From Incurvaria masculella (Eukaryota > Arthropoda > Insecta > Lepidoptera > Incurvariidae), in the NCBI GenBank assembly GCA_946894095.1, contig OX335665.1:6644001-6708000 (forward strand): a stretch of 64,000 bases of DNA, read 5' to 3'. Position 1 is the first letter of the stretch. Each line of letters starts with the position of its first letter. Of the stretch, positions 20,301-31,815 are shown one piece after another. The notes under the pieces are model-generated. The model had not been told where the DNA came from. It did no database searches and saw only the letters and a program-made list of their open reading frames with translations. The position numbers were made by a program, and so were the translations under genes.

Positions 20301-20734
20301 TTAAAAAAAAACCATTTGCCGCCAGAACCTTTCTGCACTTTCACTGCTACATTGCCTACCTAGTAAGTAACGTGTAACGTAGGTAAGTTCACCACAGCCA
20401 GCCTCAACATCGAAAACAGTAACCCATCTCGAACCTGACTGCTCCCAGAGATGCTATACATTGACAAAATACGCACACCCTTCTGGTAATGAAGCGTTAT
20501 ATTATGTAGCCTATAAGTTATTAGTAGAATCAGGCTAGACGTAGATACAATCCACGTCTAAATCGAGTAATTGGTTCTCAAGGATTTTATTCTATTGGTC
20601 GCACCTCCGGCGATTTAGCGTGATACCAAGTAGTGCTAAAGTTGCGGGAAATACCAAGCCGTACTTCGGTACAGTTAGTAAAAGTAAGCGCTGCCGCCGC
20701 GCCGCATGCACCCATTCCCAGCCGACACTTAAAA

Positions 20735-20905
20735 ATAAATACCATCCGATCCTTTTGATCCTTTATTTATAGGGTCGCTCAACTATGGAATCGACTCCAT
20801 ACCGATTTATTTCCCCCAAAGTCCCCCGGGGTCGTTGAAACATGGGGTGAAAGAGCACCTGGCCGGCCGGCATGGTTTTCGTATCCCCCGTGAAAGTTCG
20901 AAATG
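20735..20905 (+). pseudogene. LINE reverse-transcriptase C-terminal relic
   Basis: One frame reads RVAQLWNRLHTDLFPPKSP and a neighbouring frame continues LKHGVKEHL, the typical end of non-LTR element proteins (RVA.LWN.LP ... FK..V..HL). A frameshift separates the two, so this is a dead fragment. Confidence 0.55.
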
Positions 20906-21118
20906 CCGCGCTTGGCTTAGTACCTACTAATCTACCAAACAAAAATTAAGAAACCATTCAACTGAAACCGTAATATCCTAACAATACGCGTTTAAACAAT
21001 CAACCTAAAAAGCCCAAACAAATGCGTGTAGCAAGGAACGGCTGTCGCTAAGTTAGCATACCGCGCGGGTTGGTAAAAAGAATACAAAGAATTTACGTAA
21101 AAATTCTCATACTAATCC

Positions 21119-21720
21119 GTGTACCACACGACCACGGAGCGCCACTTGACTGAGGCGGCGCGGGAACGGCGAGATGTTCGTCGCCAGCGTTTAGTTATTC
21201 TGTGCCAGCGTCGCCGATCGCTCCCCGATTCCCCGAATCACGGGAAATTTGAGGTATTGCGGGGAAAATGGTGGGGAATGCAAGCGTTGGGAAATTTGCG
21301 GGGAATTGGCCAATTCGTGGGGAATTTAGTTTTTTTGCCTTTATATTTACCATTTTTTCTTTGCTCATTCGAAAAATATATCGAACATTAAAGCAATCGG
21401 GGCAACTTTGGATTCAACTTAGATTTGGAGTTGTTAGGACGGCCGTCGACTGCACGACCTTTTTTTTGGTCATTCCAAATTTTCGATGAAAATTTGGTTC
21501 CTGTTCCGGATTTTTACGGAATTCCGGGAATCCTAAGAACGTTTTCGGGGAATTGGAGGAGTGGTTATCGGCAACGCTGGTCACCGTTTCGCGCGCTCGC
21601 GCTTCGGCTCGATTCGGCAATACTCGGTCCTCGTCGGATGGCCACCGCCGTCACGGCCCTCGCCGCGCTATGATTTCGATTTCGCTCCGCGCCCTCTGAC
21701 TATTTTTCTTTTTGTTCGGC
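21119..21720. other. Unexplained GC-rich block
   Basis: The flanks (21119-21240 and 21580-21700) are GC-rich; the middle is a GGGGAATT-rich degenerate stretch. Short open frames exist on both strands but none has paired splice sites or a recognisable motif. It could be a retroelement leader or a promoter-like CpG block. Confidence 0.3.
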
Positions 21721-22061
21721 TCCTAAGGGTCGTTACGTGATGTTCAATAGCTTAAAGCCTTCCTTAAGAATTAGGCTATCGAATTTAATAATATTTTTTC
21801 AAACCTGACTGGTAGTTCCAGAGATTAGGGCGTTCAAACAAAAAAACAAACAAACTCTTCAGCTTTATTATATTAGTATAGAAGTATAGATGCATATAAT
21901 ATCTTTACCGACATTTAGTAAAAATATGCAATATTAGAAATCAATAATTGAGCTACTTAAAACGAATGATATAAATGGATATTTATATAGGGTTTCATGG
22001 TCACAATATAACCCATAAATTGCAGTAAAAAAATTAAAAAGTTCTGTTTTTATTCAAACAT

Positions 22062-22150
22062 TTGGCTAATAACCACACCCGTCACAATGATATTAGCCCA
22101 ACACACCGCATTCCCGTAGGAATTGTGGGCCATGCCAGGCCTTTGCAGTG
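22062..22150 (-). mobile_element. SINE tail fragment
   Basis: The minus strand carries CCTACGGGAATGCGGTGTGT, GGGCTAATATCATTGTGACG and GGTTATTAGCC, the end of the shared SINE body. Confidence 0.6.
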
Positions 22151-22413
22151 GTTGGAAAACGAGAACATTTTTTTTTAGCCTGCGTCGGTTTAAGTCCGAA
22201 GGTTTTTTCTTGAAGCTTATCGGATTTCTGTAGTTGTACCCATTTTTAGTAATACGTTCACTCAAGACGCGTACAATTGATGATAAGAAAAAAAAGAACC
22301 TTATCCAATTATTTTTCTTCCACCAAGTTAACATCCTTTTTTATTCTGACCAAACTCGAAATTAGTGCACTCGACACAGGTATATCTGGAAAATCGAGCT
22401 CCAGTCAAGTAAC

Positions 22414-22714
22414 AAACCGGCCAAGTGCGAGTCGGCCTCGCACACCAAGGGTTCCGTACCATCATACAAGATTTAACACAAAAGAGCACGTTTTTTGTAT
22501 GGGTGGTAAAATCACGTTTTTGTTTGATTTTTATTATTTTTAAATTTTACATATTTGTTGTTAAAGGCGGCGGTATAGCGGCAAAATAAATACACACTCT
22601 GTGAAAATTTCAGCTGCCTACCTATTACGGTTCATGAGATATAGCCCTGTGAGAGACGGGCGGACGGACGGACGGGGCTTAGTAATGGGTTCCTTTGGGT
22701 ACAAAACCCTAAAA
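22414..22714 (-). repeat. GGGTTCCG repeat family, copy 6
   Basis: Minus orientation: begins AAACCGGCCAAGTGCGAGTC on the + strand and ends ACCCTAAAA, with the CGGACGGACGGAC run inside. A 5' fragment of another copy follows at 22789-22880. Confidence 0.85.
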
Positions 22715-22788
22715 TAGGACTTTAATATTACTATACTTTACTTTTTAATAATTTCCTATGGAATCGTAGATTGAAGTCGCATAGTACC

Positions 22789-22880
22789 TTTTTTAGGTTT
22801 CCATACCTAAAGGGTACCAAACGGAACCCTATTACTAAGCCTCCGCTGTCCGTCCGTTCGTCCGTCTGTCACAGGACTGT
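22789..22880 (+). repeat. GGGTTCCG repeat family, 5' fragment (copy 7)
   Basis: Starts TTTTTAGGTTTCCATACC and stops after TGTCACAGGACTGTAT. Confidence 0.7.
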
Positions 22881-23819
22881 ATTTTTCCCATAAAATTGCC
22901 TTTCAAAAGGAATTAAAAAAAAAGTACTCATATCATGTATAGAAATGTTACGGCTAAAGTCCGAAACTAGTTTTTCCTTGTAGGTAACTAAGATTTTCCA
23001 GATGTACCCGTATCGAGCGTAACTACTATTAAAAAAAAAAGGTATTTTTAATAACCTATATATTTTCTATTATTTTCGAACCAAAAACGAATATGTTATA
23101 CTTTGTTGAAAAAAAATTGGTTAAGGTAATTTTTTTCTTACCATCAACCATAGATTAGTGAGCTCAACATGTGTACAACTGTCAAAACCCAATAAACTTC
23201 TTATTAAAAATAATAATAACCATAATATAAATTCATTAATACAGTCAGCCTAAATTCTATGAGATAAATTTAGAAAAATGATGCTAAAACTCATTTTAAA
23301 TTGGTTTAAATAAAAGATTAGACATATTTGGGCCCTTTGGTGTAAACGTAAACTATAATGTTGCTAATAAGGGCAAACTTATTTACAGTTCATATTAAAA
23401 TTATCTAAAAAAATCATACTTACATCTAATATTCGAATATTAACATTTTTCTATTTATCAACTAATTAGAGTACAAATGCAAGAATCGAAAACATATCTC
23501 ACAAGATTTCCATCAGATCTATGTATCATTTGTGTCTAAAGACATCATTGACAAAATGCAAGAGCAAGTCAAACGCTGGGAAAGCTCAGACCGAGAATTC
23601 GATTGTTGGGAGTCAGAAATGGCACCGATGTTGTGTTTTGGAGTTTACTCGCCAAGAATCCATTTTCAATATAGCTAAAACGAGTGCTGAAAAAGTGAAG
23701 CCATTATTTTGGCCTTCAACATATTCGCGCATCTTATACTGAACGTATGTTTAATGTTTATGTTTAAATTAAAATACGAATACATACTGTAAAGTTGATA
23801 GATATGTCTATAATATTAA

Positions 23820-24085
23820 CACTAGCTGAGGTGCCTGGCTCCGCTCGGGTTAATGTCGTTTTGCACTGATGTTGGGCTGATTTTTTTCTTGGATATCATA
23901 TGAGTTCCCCATACAGACTTTCATCCCCTACTTCACCCCTTAGAGTTTAATTAGATAAGATAGCCTGTGCCCTTCTCCAAAGTCCAGATTAGACTATCTC
24001 TGTACCGAATTTCATCGAAATTTCTTTAGCGGTTTAGGCGGGAAAACGCAACAGACAGCTGTTACTTTCGCATTTATAACATAAG
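23820..24085 (+). repeat. CTAGCTGAGGTGCC repeat, copy 2
   Basis: Runs from CTAGCTGAGGTGCCTGGCTC to GGCGGGAAAACGCAACAGAC and TTTCGCATTTATAACAT, a typical 3' segment of a lepidopteran retroposon as I remember it. No frame is open. Confidence 0.6.
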
Positions 24086-24257
24086 TATGGACAAGTATAT
24101 CAGTATTCAGTATATCAAACGTCAATTTGTGATGTTTCAAACTATTATTTTTATTCATATCTATTGAATCTAACATAATAAATATGAAGGGTTGTTTGTT
24201 TGAATGCGCTAATTTCTTGAACTACCAGTCGGCTTTATGCCACGCTATGAGCCTTAA

Positions 24258-24727
24258 GGCGCTAGGACTGGCCAACTACTCGCGCCATACAAATGCACTT
24301 TTTAACAAATGTAATAATATGTAGTGAAACGCTTCAGAAAATCCAAATAGAACTCCAGACTGATAATGGATTGTTAATATTTTTTGATTCCATCATTTAT
24401 TTAAATAATAATAAAAATAAAAAAGTTGATTTTTCTCATTAGAAATCTGAAAGTAATTCGATTAATAGATATAAGCAAAAACAGCATATATGCATAAACA
24501 AAACATTCCATTTGCTATTAGATTTCTACATTTAGTCAAAAAAGTTCGGAAATGGACACCGTTTCCGCAATGTATTTTGTATAGAAAAAGGTAACATACA
24601 TTAACGAAAATAGGTTGATTAATAGACTAGGAATCATATATTGTAAGAATGACACTTATAATCGTCAGACTTAGTTATTAACTTGGGGTGCCTCGTCTAA
24701 CTTTGCGATTTGGCTAGTACCAGGGCC
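24258..24727. mobile_element. TTAA-flanked MITE family B, copy 2
   Basis: 470 bp, flanked by TTAA at 24254-24257 and 24728-24731, nearly identical to 14742-15212 throughout. The high identity implies recent activity of the family. Confidence 0.85.
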
Positions 24728-24907
24728 TTAACGAAATTAACCTGAGTGGAGCAGGGAACCTTAGCTGGCTTTATATATATCAGCACTGTAAGAGATGTGC
24801 TGATTTACCCCCTTTTGAGTATTGCATATTTTCCAAGAAAACCGTTCTTAAGGTGGGTGGGCAAGCACCAGAAAATTACGCTCTCCATACCAACGTAATT
24901 TACTAAT

Positions 24908-25029
24908 ATAACTGATTTGAGTGTTCTGTGGGTGTTTAAACTATTGTCTAAGATGAGCTGCACGGGACAGTTCGAAACGTCGGCCAAAAGGACCGAGGAA
25001 AATAACTGTGGTAAGCCAATCTTAGACAA
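24908..25029. mobile_element. Small insertion with 11 bp target duplication
   Basis: AATTTACTAAT is present on both sides, and the inserted sequence contains inverted ATTGTCTAAGAT/ATCTTAGACAAT arms. About 120 bp, family unknown. Confidence 0.6.
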
Positions 25030-25214
25030 TAATTTACTAATAGTTTGAAAACCACTGTTACTATTTATTTGATATCTGTGTGCATGTTTTTCGTTTCTTC
25101 GGTAAATGTATCCTGGATCAAACCACAAAGAAAACAAAACGTGTATGAAGATTTTCTTTTGGCTTTCACTTGATTTGGTTTAGATTTTACAAGTAAACAA
25201 AAGCGTGCAGACAC

Positions 25215-25785
25215 AGATATTTATTATTATTATTATTTTTTTATGTGACTGGACATGGATGGCTAATACCACACCTTCTGTCACGGTATTAGCCCAACAC
25301 ACCACATGGGAACTAGGTGCCATGCCAGGACCTTCCTTATATTGCACGGCTACATTGAACTGGATGGAAAACACGGACAATTTTCATTGCCGCTTCGACC
25401 ATCGTTCATACAATGCGATGGTACCAACCCGGGCGGGATTAACCCTACCATCTAGTAAGTAAGGAAGGGGACTGTTGCATATGTATGTATGTGCGTGCGT
25501 GGCGCAGCGCTGTGTGTATGTTCCATGCGTGTGGCGGCACGGTACAAATTGTATGCGGGCAGTCAGAATATATCTTGCTAACCTACGGACGTGTGTTGTA
25601 TTTCTTCCCTGTTATCCCCCTCCGAATACCTAACAGGGACCTACAGTTTAACGTGGAATCCGAACAACGGCCAGCCTCTCTCAACAGTCGAATGGTCACC
25701 CATCCAAGACCAGACCGGACCCAGCGTTGCTTAACTTCGGAGAGCGATCGCCGAAGTGTCGCGCCACTGGGCTATTGAGGCTGGC
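25215..25785 (-). mobile_element. SINE with 5S-rRNA-like head, minus orientation
   Basis: Read on the minus strand the head contains CCGAAGTTAAGCAACGCTGG and TCTTGGATGGGTGA, closely like the internal promoter region of 5S rRNA, followed by the common body and a tail next to an A/T-rich run. AGATATT-ATTATT-like sequence on both sides may be its target duplication. The body contains a short solo LTR at 25473-25635. Confidence 0.8.
25473..25635. mobile_element. 163 bp solo LTR / TRIM-like insertion
   Basis: Starts TGTTGCATATG and ends CCTAACA, with TGTT/AACA inverted termini, flanked by the 5 bp direct repeat GGGAC (25468-25472 and 25636-25640). It interrupts the SINE body precisely: removing it with one GGGAC restores the sequence seen in the copy at 47636. 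Confidence 0.75.
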
Positions 25786-26100
25786 TAGATATTATTATTC
25801 GAAATGAAAAATCAATAAATTGGAACCATGGTTTTCAAATCATTAGTGACCTACGTTTGTATGAGGAGCATAGCTTACGGGCTCCAGTCGCTCATCAGAG
25901 CTGGCACCCGCCGTATATTAATTTTATCTTACATAGTCCTCAAGGCAGTATTTTAACATAAAAGTTACAGTTCAGTTAAACATCAAGAGAAAATTATCCA
26001 TCAACAGAACGACCCCTGCAGTACAGAGCACCACCGGAACCCTAGAACCGGTGAATTGCCGAATCCTTGCTGCTATTTTTGTGAAGTTAGCTGCTGATCT

Positions 26101-26181
26101 TCAGTCTGCCCCAGCCACCCTCAGTTCCAGGTGTGCTATTGTAATCTTGGATGCGTCTTCTGTTATCTGCGTCACTTCGAC
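26101..26181 (-). CDS. Candidate last exon (C-terminus 3) of the large - strand gene
   Basis: After an AG acceptor (GAATTAAAACAG|) this GC-richer segment reads 26 codons, VEVTQITEDASK ... HLELRVAGAD, and a TGA at 26103-26101. Phase 0 matches the phase-0 donor of the exon at 36613. The acceptor tract is only moderately pyrimidine-rich and no poly(A) signal is obvious nearby, an AATAAA at about 25219-25224 being the first seen. No domain is recognised. Confidence 0.5.
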   Translation of the reverse strand, partial: VEVTQITEDASKITIAHLELRVAGAD

Positions 26182-26189
26182 CTGTTTTA

Positions 26190-27400
26190 ATTCACAACAT
26201 TTAAATGTATTGTAGAATTTACGAAGTTTTCATCTCGTTTCTGTAATGGGACGGAAAAAAAAGCTCATTATAGGTGTCGCATGAGCAACCTAACCTTAAA
26301 AACGTCAAAATTGTCATTCTCGTCAAGTTTTATTCACGACTTTTAGATTTAATTTAGATTAAATAATGTTAAGAAGAAGAGCTTTTGTTTTTATTAAACA
26401 ATTATTAATGTAATTGATAAGCACAAAGTTTGAAACGAAATATTATAGGTTATGTTTTTGTGACATTTTCTTTCCCATGACTTCTTTTGATTAGCATAAT
26501 TTGGAACAATCAATATTCGGAATAATATCGAGGAAACTGAGTTATTTCAATTACATAGATTAACAATTTCAAATCGATTCTGTTTTATTTTGTATGGTAT
26601 CTTACAGCTTTGACAGCTCCTTTAGGGCAGGTCGCCTAGACGCCACCTGTCGTGATGAATGAGCAGTTTTCTTTCCCATTCGATGTTTAAACTTCACATT
26701 TTCATCTTCAATCGTTTCGTCTTTCAGTCTTCAGTAATATTTAGCTTTTTAGTCCACTGACCAAATTAATTTCATTGCTTGAATTTTTCATTCAGATTCT
26801 TTAAAACAGGAGTAAATAACTCTGAACTGAACTCTGAAGAATTATAACTGAAAGACAGGAATTTTGAAGATGCCGATGCCATCAAAATTTCACATTTTTA
26901 TTTAAAAACAAAACTTCACATACACTGAACATAATTCTTTTTTGTATACTTACTAATGAAAACAGATATCTTTAAATTTTGTCTATCTTACAATTTAAGA
27001 TTTTGTAAAAATGTTAGAATTTGCAAAAAAAATCCGGGAGAGGTTACCAAGTCTTACCTTTATTTGTTGTCTCCGTAGAAATAACGATATTCAAACAATT
27101 TTTTTGGAAAAAAAATTTTGGACGCCATTGGGTTAGTGCAAAGCCGGAAAGTTATTTTTGAAGAAAGTAACAAGCAGAAGTTGTTACAAGTTAAATCTAT
27201 TAGAGAAAAAAGACTGTGTCTAATTTAACGCATGAACTTGACAGAACGTAAACTATTTACGAATTTGAATGATCGCAATAATGTTCGCTTTCAACTACTC
27301 TTGTCTGAGATAATATGTGTAATATTAAACAGTTAATAAAATGTATTAGGATAAGAAATAATATATTTAAATTACACATTGGACGAACATAATTATTTAA
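26190..27400. other. No gene seen
   Basis: AT-rich DNA with scattered short repeats. I see no splice-supported frame on either strand and no clear mobile element. Confidence 0.4.
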
Positions 27401-27405
27401 GCATT

Positions 27406-27817
27406 CGAGCGGCTCGTAGCCTAGTGGCGCGGCGACTGGACTAGCGTACCAGAGGCCTGGGTTCAATTCCGACTTGCACCACTGTCTTTCTCTTTCCGAT
27501 TTGGATACGTGCATTTCGTCACGAATGCGAGCTGCTCCATGGTTCGGAACCCATGTAAAAATGTACGTCCCCTTCCCCTATTAGGTGGTAGGGTTTAAGC
27601 CCGCCCGGGTTGGTACCATCGCATTGGATGAAAAGATGGTCGAAGCGGCAATGAAAAATTGTCCGTGTTTTCCATCCAGTGCAATGTAGCCGTGCTCATA
27701 AAGGGCAGGTCCTCGCATGGCACCAAATTCCTTCGGGAATGTGGTGTATTGGGCTAATATCATAACGGTAGTTGTGTGGTATTAGCCATCCATGTCAGGT
27801 CGCATAAAAAAAAAAGC
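27406..27817 (+). mobile_element. SINE with tRNA-like head, full length
   Basis: The head GAGCGGCTCGTAGCCTAGTG ends with a B box GGTTCAATTCC. The middle has GTGCATTTCGTCACGAATGC and GGAACCCATGTAAAAATG, and the body and tail from GGTGGTAGGGTT to ATCCATGTCAGGTCGCAT plus an A run are shared with the 5S-headed copies. The strand shown is the transcript sense. Confidence 0.85.
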
Positions 27818-28243
27818 TAGATAATATTTTTAAAGTGGATTGTTTTATCGTTTAGAAAATAAAAAATTAATTCAAACATGGGTTAAGTACATTATAAAAA
27901 CTGTGAATTTAAAAAAATCCAAATAATAGAGGATAGTGACACATATCATTCCCAATTTTTCCAAATGTTTATTCTACACATTATGTCGATTTCCCTTAAA
28001 TAGTTAACAACAACCAATATACAATATTGATAATAGTAACAACGACAAAGTAACCAAAGTTTCACGCACATTGTAACATTTCGAAGGCGACTGAAAATGT
28101 TAACGAAACATTTCACCTTTCGAGTCAAAGCTGATTAAATAACCATCTGAATACTGAATAAACACATTTGCAAAAATATCATTTAGTAGTCGTACTAAAA
28201 GCAAACAAAACTATTATCAAGTAGATTTATCAAACAAACTATT

Positions 28244-28989
28244 TAGGAGGCGTGAATTATTTACTTGAGGAATTTAGGGGGGGGGGGGGGTCAAGCCGAA
28301 TCTCACCCAATCTAACCTGGGGAAGAGGGGGGGTCTCGGAAAATATCACGTAAATATTTTTTCCGCAAGAAAGATTGTAAAATTGGAGAAAATTACCCAT
28401 ACAATGTTTTTTTTTTACACAGAACGGAAAAATTATTGCCCTTTAAGGCACGAATTCGTCAAAAATATTAAATATAGCCATAGTAGTTGCAGCGAAAACA
28501 TATTCACAATTTCAGGTTTAATGGTTTCGTTGTAATTGCCGATTAGAAGTTTTACACCGTTAGATGGCGCTGTTAAATAAAAATCGTATTTAAAGAAATT
28601 GTAACAAAACCAATAATCCTGAAATTGTGAAATTGTTTTCGCTGCAAGTAATATGACTATATTAAACTTTTATTATGAATTCGTGGCTTAAAGTGCAATA
28701 CTTTTTGCGTTATGTGTGCAAACAACTTTATATGGGTCGGAACCGCCTTAAGGAAAACATGTTACTCACAAAATATAAAGCGTACCTCGTTAATCCTTAT
28801 GTGATGAATGACCTGTACGAATAAATCCAATGCATTCAAGCACAGATTGATGTATTTCCTCTAAAAATACAAATTTTGAAAGATCTCTCATGAGATTGGG
28901 AGTGGTTGAACCAAATCTCACAACATTTCACCGAGGGGGGGTCGAAAAATTGCCAAAAACCCCTCACGTAATTAATGGACGCCTCCTTA
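28244..28989. mobile_element. MITE with TAAGGAGGCGT ends and a G13 run
   Basis: TAGGAGGCGTGAATTATTTA at the left is mirrored at the right (TAATTAATGGACGCCTCCTTA). Near both ends a poly-G run (13 G at 28279, 7 G at 28934) precedes a GAACC/CAAATCTCAC-like block. A gene-like frame is lacking. Confidence 0.65.
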
Positions 28990-29299
28990 CTAAAACTGTA
29001 CCGAATTTCTTCCATTCCTGTCGAACATACACTGTTTGACATTCATTTAAATAAAATTGGCGTAAAATTTACTTATTCCGCTTTCTAATGCGACGACATG
29101 ATAATATTTGACAGCACTGTTTACTTGATAAATATATAAACACTAAATACAGTATTTATATACTGATAACCAATAGAATAATTTGTCTTTGCCACATTCT
29201 GAAGTTCAGAAGAATGAGATGTACATACCACTTGTGCTTTGATAGATTACTTAATAAAATAAATAGTGTGTCATAATAGTGGTCATAATAAATAAATAG

Positions 29300-29450
29300 A
29301 TTTCGGACTTTAACCAACATCGGGCTTTAACCGAAACATATGCATATCTCTGAAATTAATATTATTTTTAATTTTTTATAAATTATATATATATAATTTA
29401 TTATTTTATTATTAAATTATATATAATTAAAAATTATAGAAATTAAATTT
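29300..29450. repeat. Minisatellite-related unit and AT palindrome
   Basis: 29305-29335 carries the complement of the GGTTAAAGCCCGAT motif of 18838-19155. 29365-29440 is an almost pure A/T inverted repeat (AATTATATATATATAATTTA and neighbours). Confidence 0.6.
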
Positions 29451-29824
29451 ATTTATAAATCTTACAATAAATACATTAACACCCCAGTCGCCTTCAAAAT
29501 TAAAGTAATATTGAACTAGCTAGAGATTGTGTCACATGAAGCAAAAGATTACACATTCCATCGCAAGCAATCAACGTTCTTATACCGTGAACAACCTTTG
29601 CTTCGTACCAATCTATGCCTTAATGTCTAATGAGTTAATGGTTATATTTGAACAACAACGTTTTGGTCGACATCGAGAAATTCGGGATGAAGTAACGATC
29701 TGTCAGCCCGTCCTCTGAGCATTTCTTTTTTGTACATTTACATTAGAACTTTCTGGAATTTCAAGTTCAAATCACAACGGAAAAATAGTAAACAATTCAT
29801 AGAATAAAAAAATACTTATATTAA

Positions 29825-30050
29825 GGGCTGATTTTTCAATAGTCAGATAAACAGCCTAATAACTATACGACGGATTTATTTACGCTTCTGCTTATCCATC
29901 CGATATAGTAAGTCCATATGTTTCTTAGTAGTATTATTAAAAATTGTGACAGAAGATATAATTCTCCAGCAAAGACTATCTGTCTTTTGACAAACGTGAA
30001 TTTGTACTATCAGTCCGATAAGTACTATCTGAGGATTGAAAAATCGGCCC
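29825..30050. mobile_element. MITE family D, copy 1 (TAA target duplication)
   Basis: The ends GGGCTGATTTTTCAATAGTC and GAGGATTGAAAAATCGGCCC are inverted relative to each other, flanked by TAA on both sides. A 3 bp TTA/TAA duplication is typical of PIF/Harbinger elements. Confidence 0.8.
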
Positions 30051-31019
30051 TAAGTTGTAAGATTAATGTTTAGTAACTACAAGGCTTGTACCATTGCTGG
30101 ATTGTATTCACTGATTTATTTATTTTTCCCGCATACAATATATTATTTCGCGTATGATGCTAAAGTCAACCTATTTCATGCATTCAATCATTTTTTTCTT
30201 TGACTTTAAATATTGTAACATTAAATTAATTTCTTCTCTTTTAAACGTAGGCGAGTGTTAACAGAAACATATTGCCAAAAATATGATTTACTGAACCGTG
30301 GACGGTTCCATCGGGTGTCTATCAAAGTGCGAAATAAAACAGAGTCTGGTAAAGACGGTTTTCTTACAAAAACAAAAATGGTTATTAATAAAAACACTAC
30401 AGATTTTTATTCCATAAAACAAAAATGAGAACGGACCTGACAGTTCAATTTAAAAATGTGGATATATGTATGTAAATATGTCATGTACTTAACATTTCAT
30501 AAGCAGACCTACCCACGGCAACACTGAATGTTTGAGATTCATTAAAATACTAGTCAATACACCTAGTGACGAGAGTAGATTATTATTTATTATTAATACA
30601 TTTTAAGCTACAGGATATGATTCAATGGAAGGTAAAACCTGGCAATACATATTACGATACAAGGCCCTTAAACACATTCATCCACTTTAATTTATCTGGC
30701 AACATTAAGATAATAGATACGGCAGGGTGAATAGTACGCCATACCATACAGCATACTTCTTTCGCTTCCTCTACATACCTGCGTCTCTTCACACGTGCTC
30801 TACGATTACAGGTGCCACGCGAAGTGAATCATCAATCTTCCAACATGTCGAAACAATTTCAACGTACCCTTTTCAATTCATTTACGGTTTGTGACTACAC
30901 TAAAAATGTACTTACACCTGGAACTCGTGTATTCAAAAGCTACTAAGCAATGGAAAGTTATCATACGGAATCACATATATTGTGGTGTCATCCCTTATTT
31001 TACCAAGCATAAACTATCC

Positions 31020-31350
31020 GTTTTAGTCATCGTCACATGTCCCAAAAGAATCAATACCAAAATTGGACCAACACACAGTGCGTGGTCCAATTTGAACATA
31101 CGTTACCGAAAGCGCGTTCACAACTGGTCCGATTTGCACTGACAGTTCTCAAAATGGCGACCCGTCAACGGTATGACGTCCTCGTTACGTCACTCAATGC
31201 CGTACACAGTGATCACGCTTTGGAGGTATGGCACTGCGTGTGCAACTATCAGTGTCACATTTATGTCATGTCTATTGTCTTGCGACCGTGTTGTTTCATA
31301 AACTGCTGTCTTTTAGGTGAAAATTCAAGTTCAGCTTCGAGGAATTGATT
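31020..31350. repeat. Dispersed repeat family K, copy 2
   Basis: Related to 17620-18290. It also contains a perfect hairpin, AAATTGGACCA ... TGGTCCAATTT, at about 31059-31092. Confidence 0.55.
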
Positions 31351-31622
31351 AGATTAAAATTTGATGTGAACTACTACAACTCATATCATTTGTTCCATGT
31401 TTGTGGTTTTGTTTCCTCAACAAGGAAACGCACGCACGCACGTGACTGTACAGTCTGCTCGAAAACAGGTAATACATCGAAAAATACTTGTCAAAATCAG
31501 CACATTAAGTAGTTATTTGCGGGATGTTCTTTGAGTTATTAACATCCTGTATATTCGTGTGGATGTTGACATAAATACAATGCTGGGATCCTTGATACCG
31601 AATAATCCACTTTTTATGATTG

Positions 31623-31815
31623 ACTAGCTGAGGTGCCCGGCTCCGCTCGGGTCAATATCTCGACAACAGCGACACCTTGCGGGTTCAAATGCAAATTCAA
31701 ACCACCTCAGTACTGAGCCGAAAAAACAAAATAAGAAATGATTTAAATCGGTTGAGCCGTTCTCACGTTTTAGCGAGGCAAATTTATCTACGCATCGTAA
31801 CTTTTCTATGTGGCT
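31623..31815 (+). repeat. CTAGCTGAGGTGCC repeat, copy 3
   Basis: Starts CTAGCTGAGGTGCCCGGCTC and ends around GCGAGGCAAATTTATCTACG. Confidence 0.6.

Larger units (their letters stand above)
24852..25882. mobile_element. MITE family I, copy 2, split by two insertions
   Basis: The ends match the copy at 9885 (GCAAGCACC ... CTCCATACCAACGTAATTTA and TTTGTATGAGGAGCATAGC ... TTACGGGC). It is interrupted at 24908-25029 by a foldback piece and at 25215-25785 by a SINE, giving an order of insertion. Confidence 0.8.
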
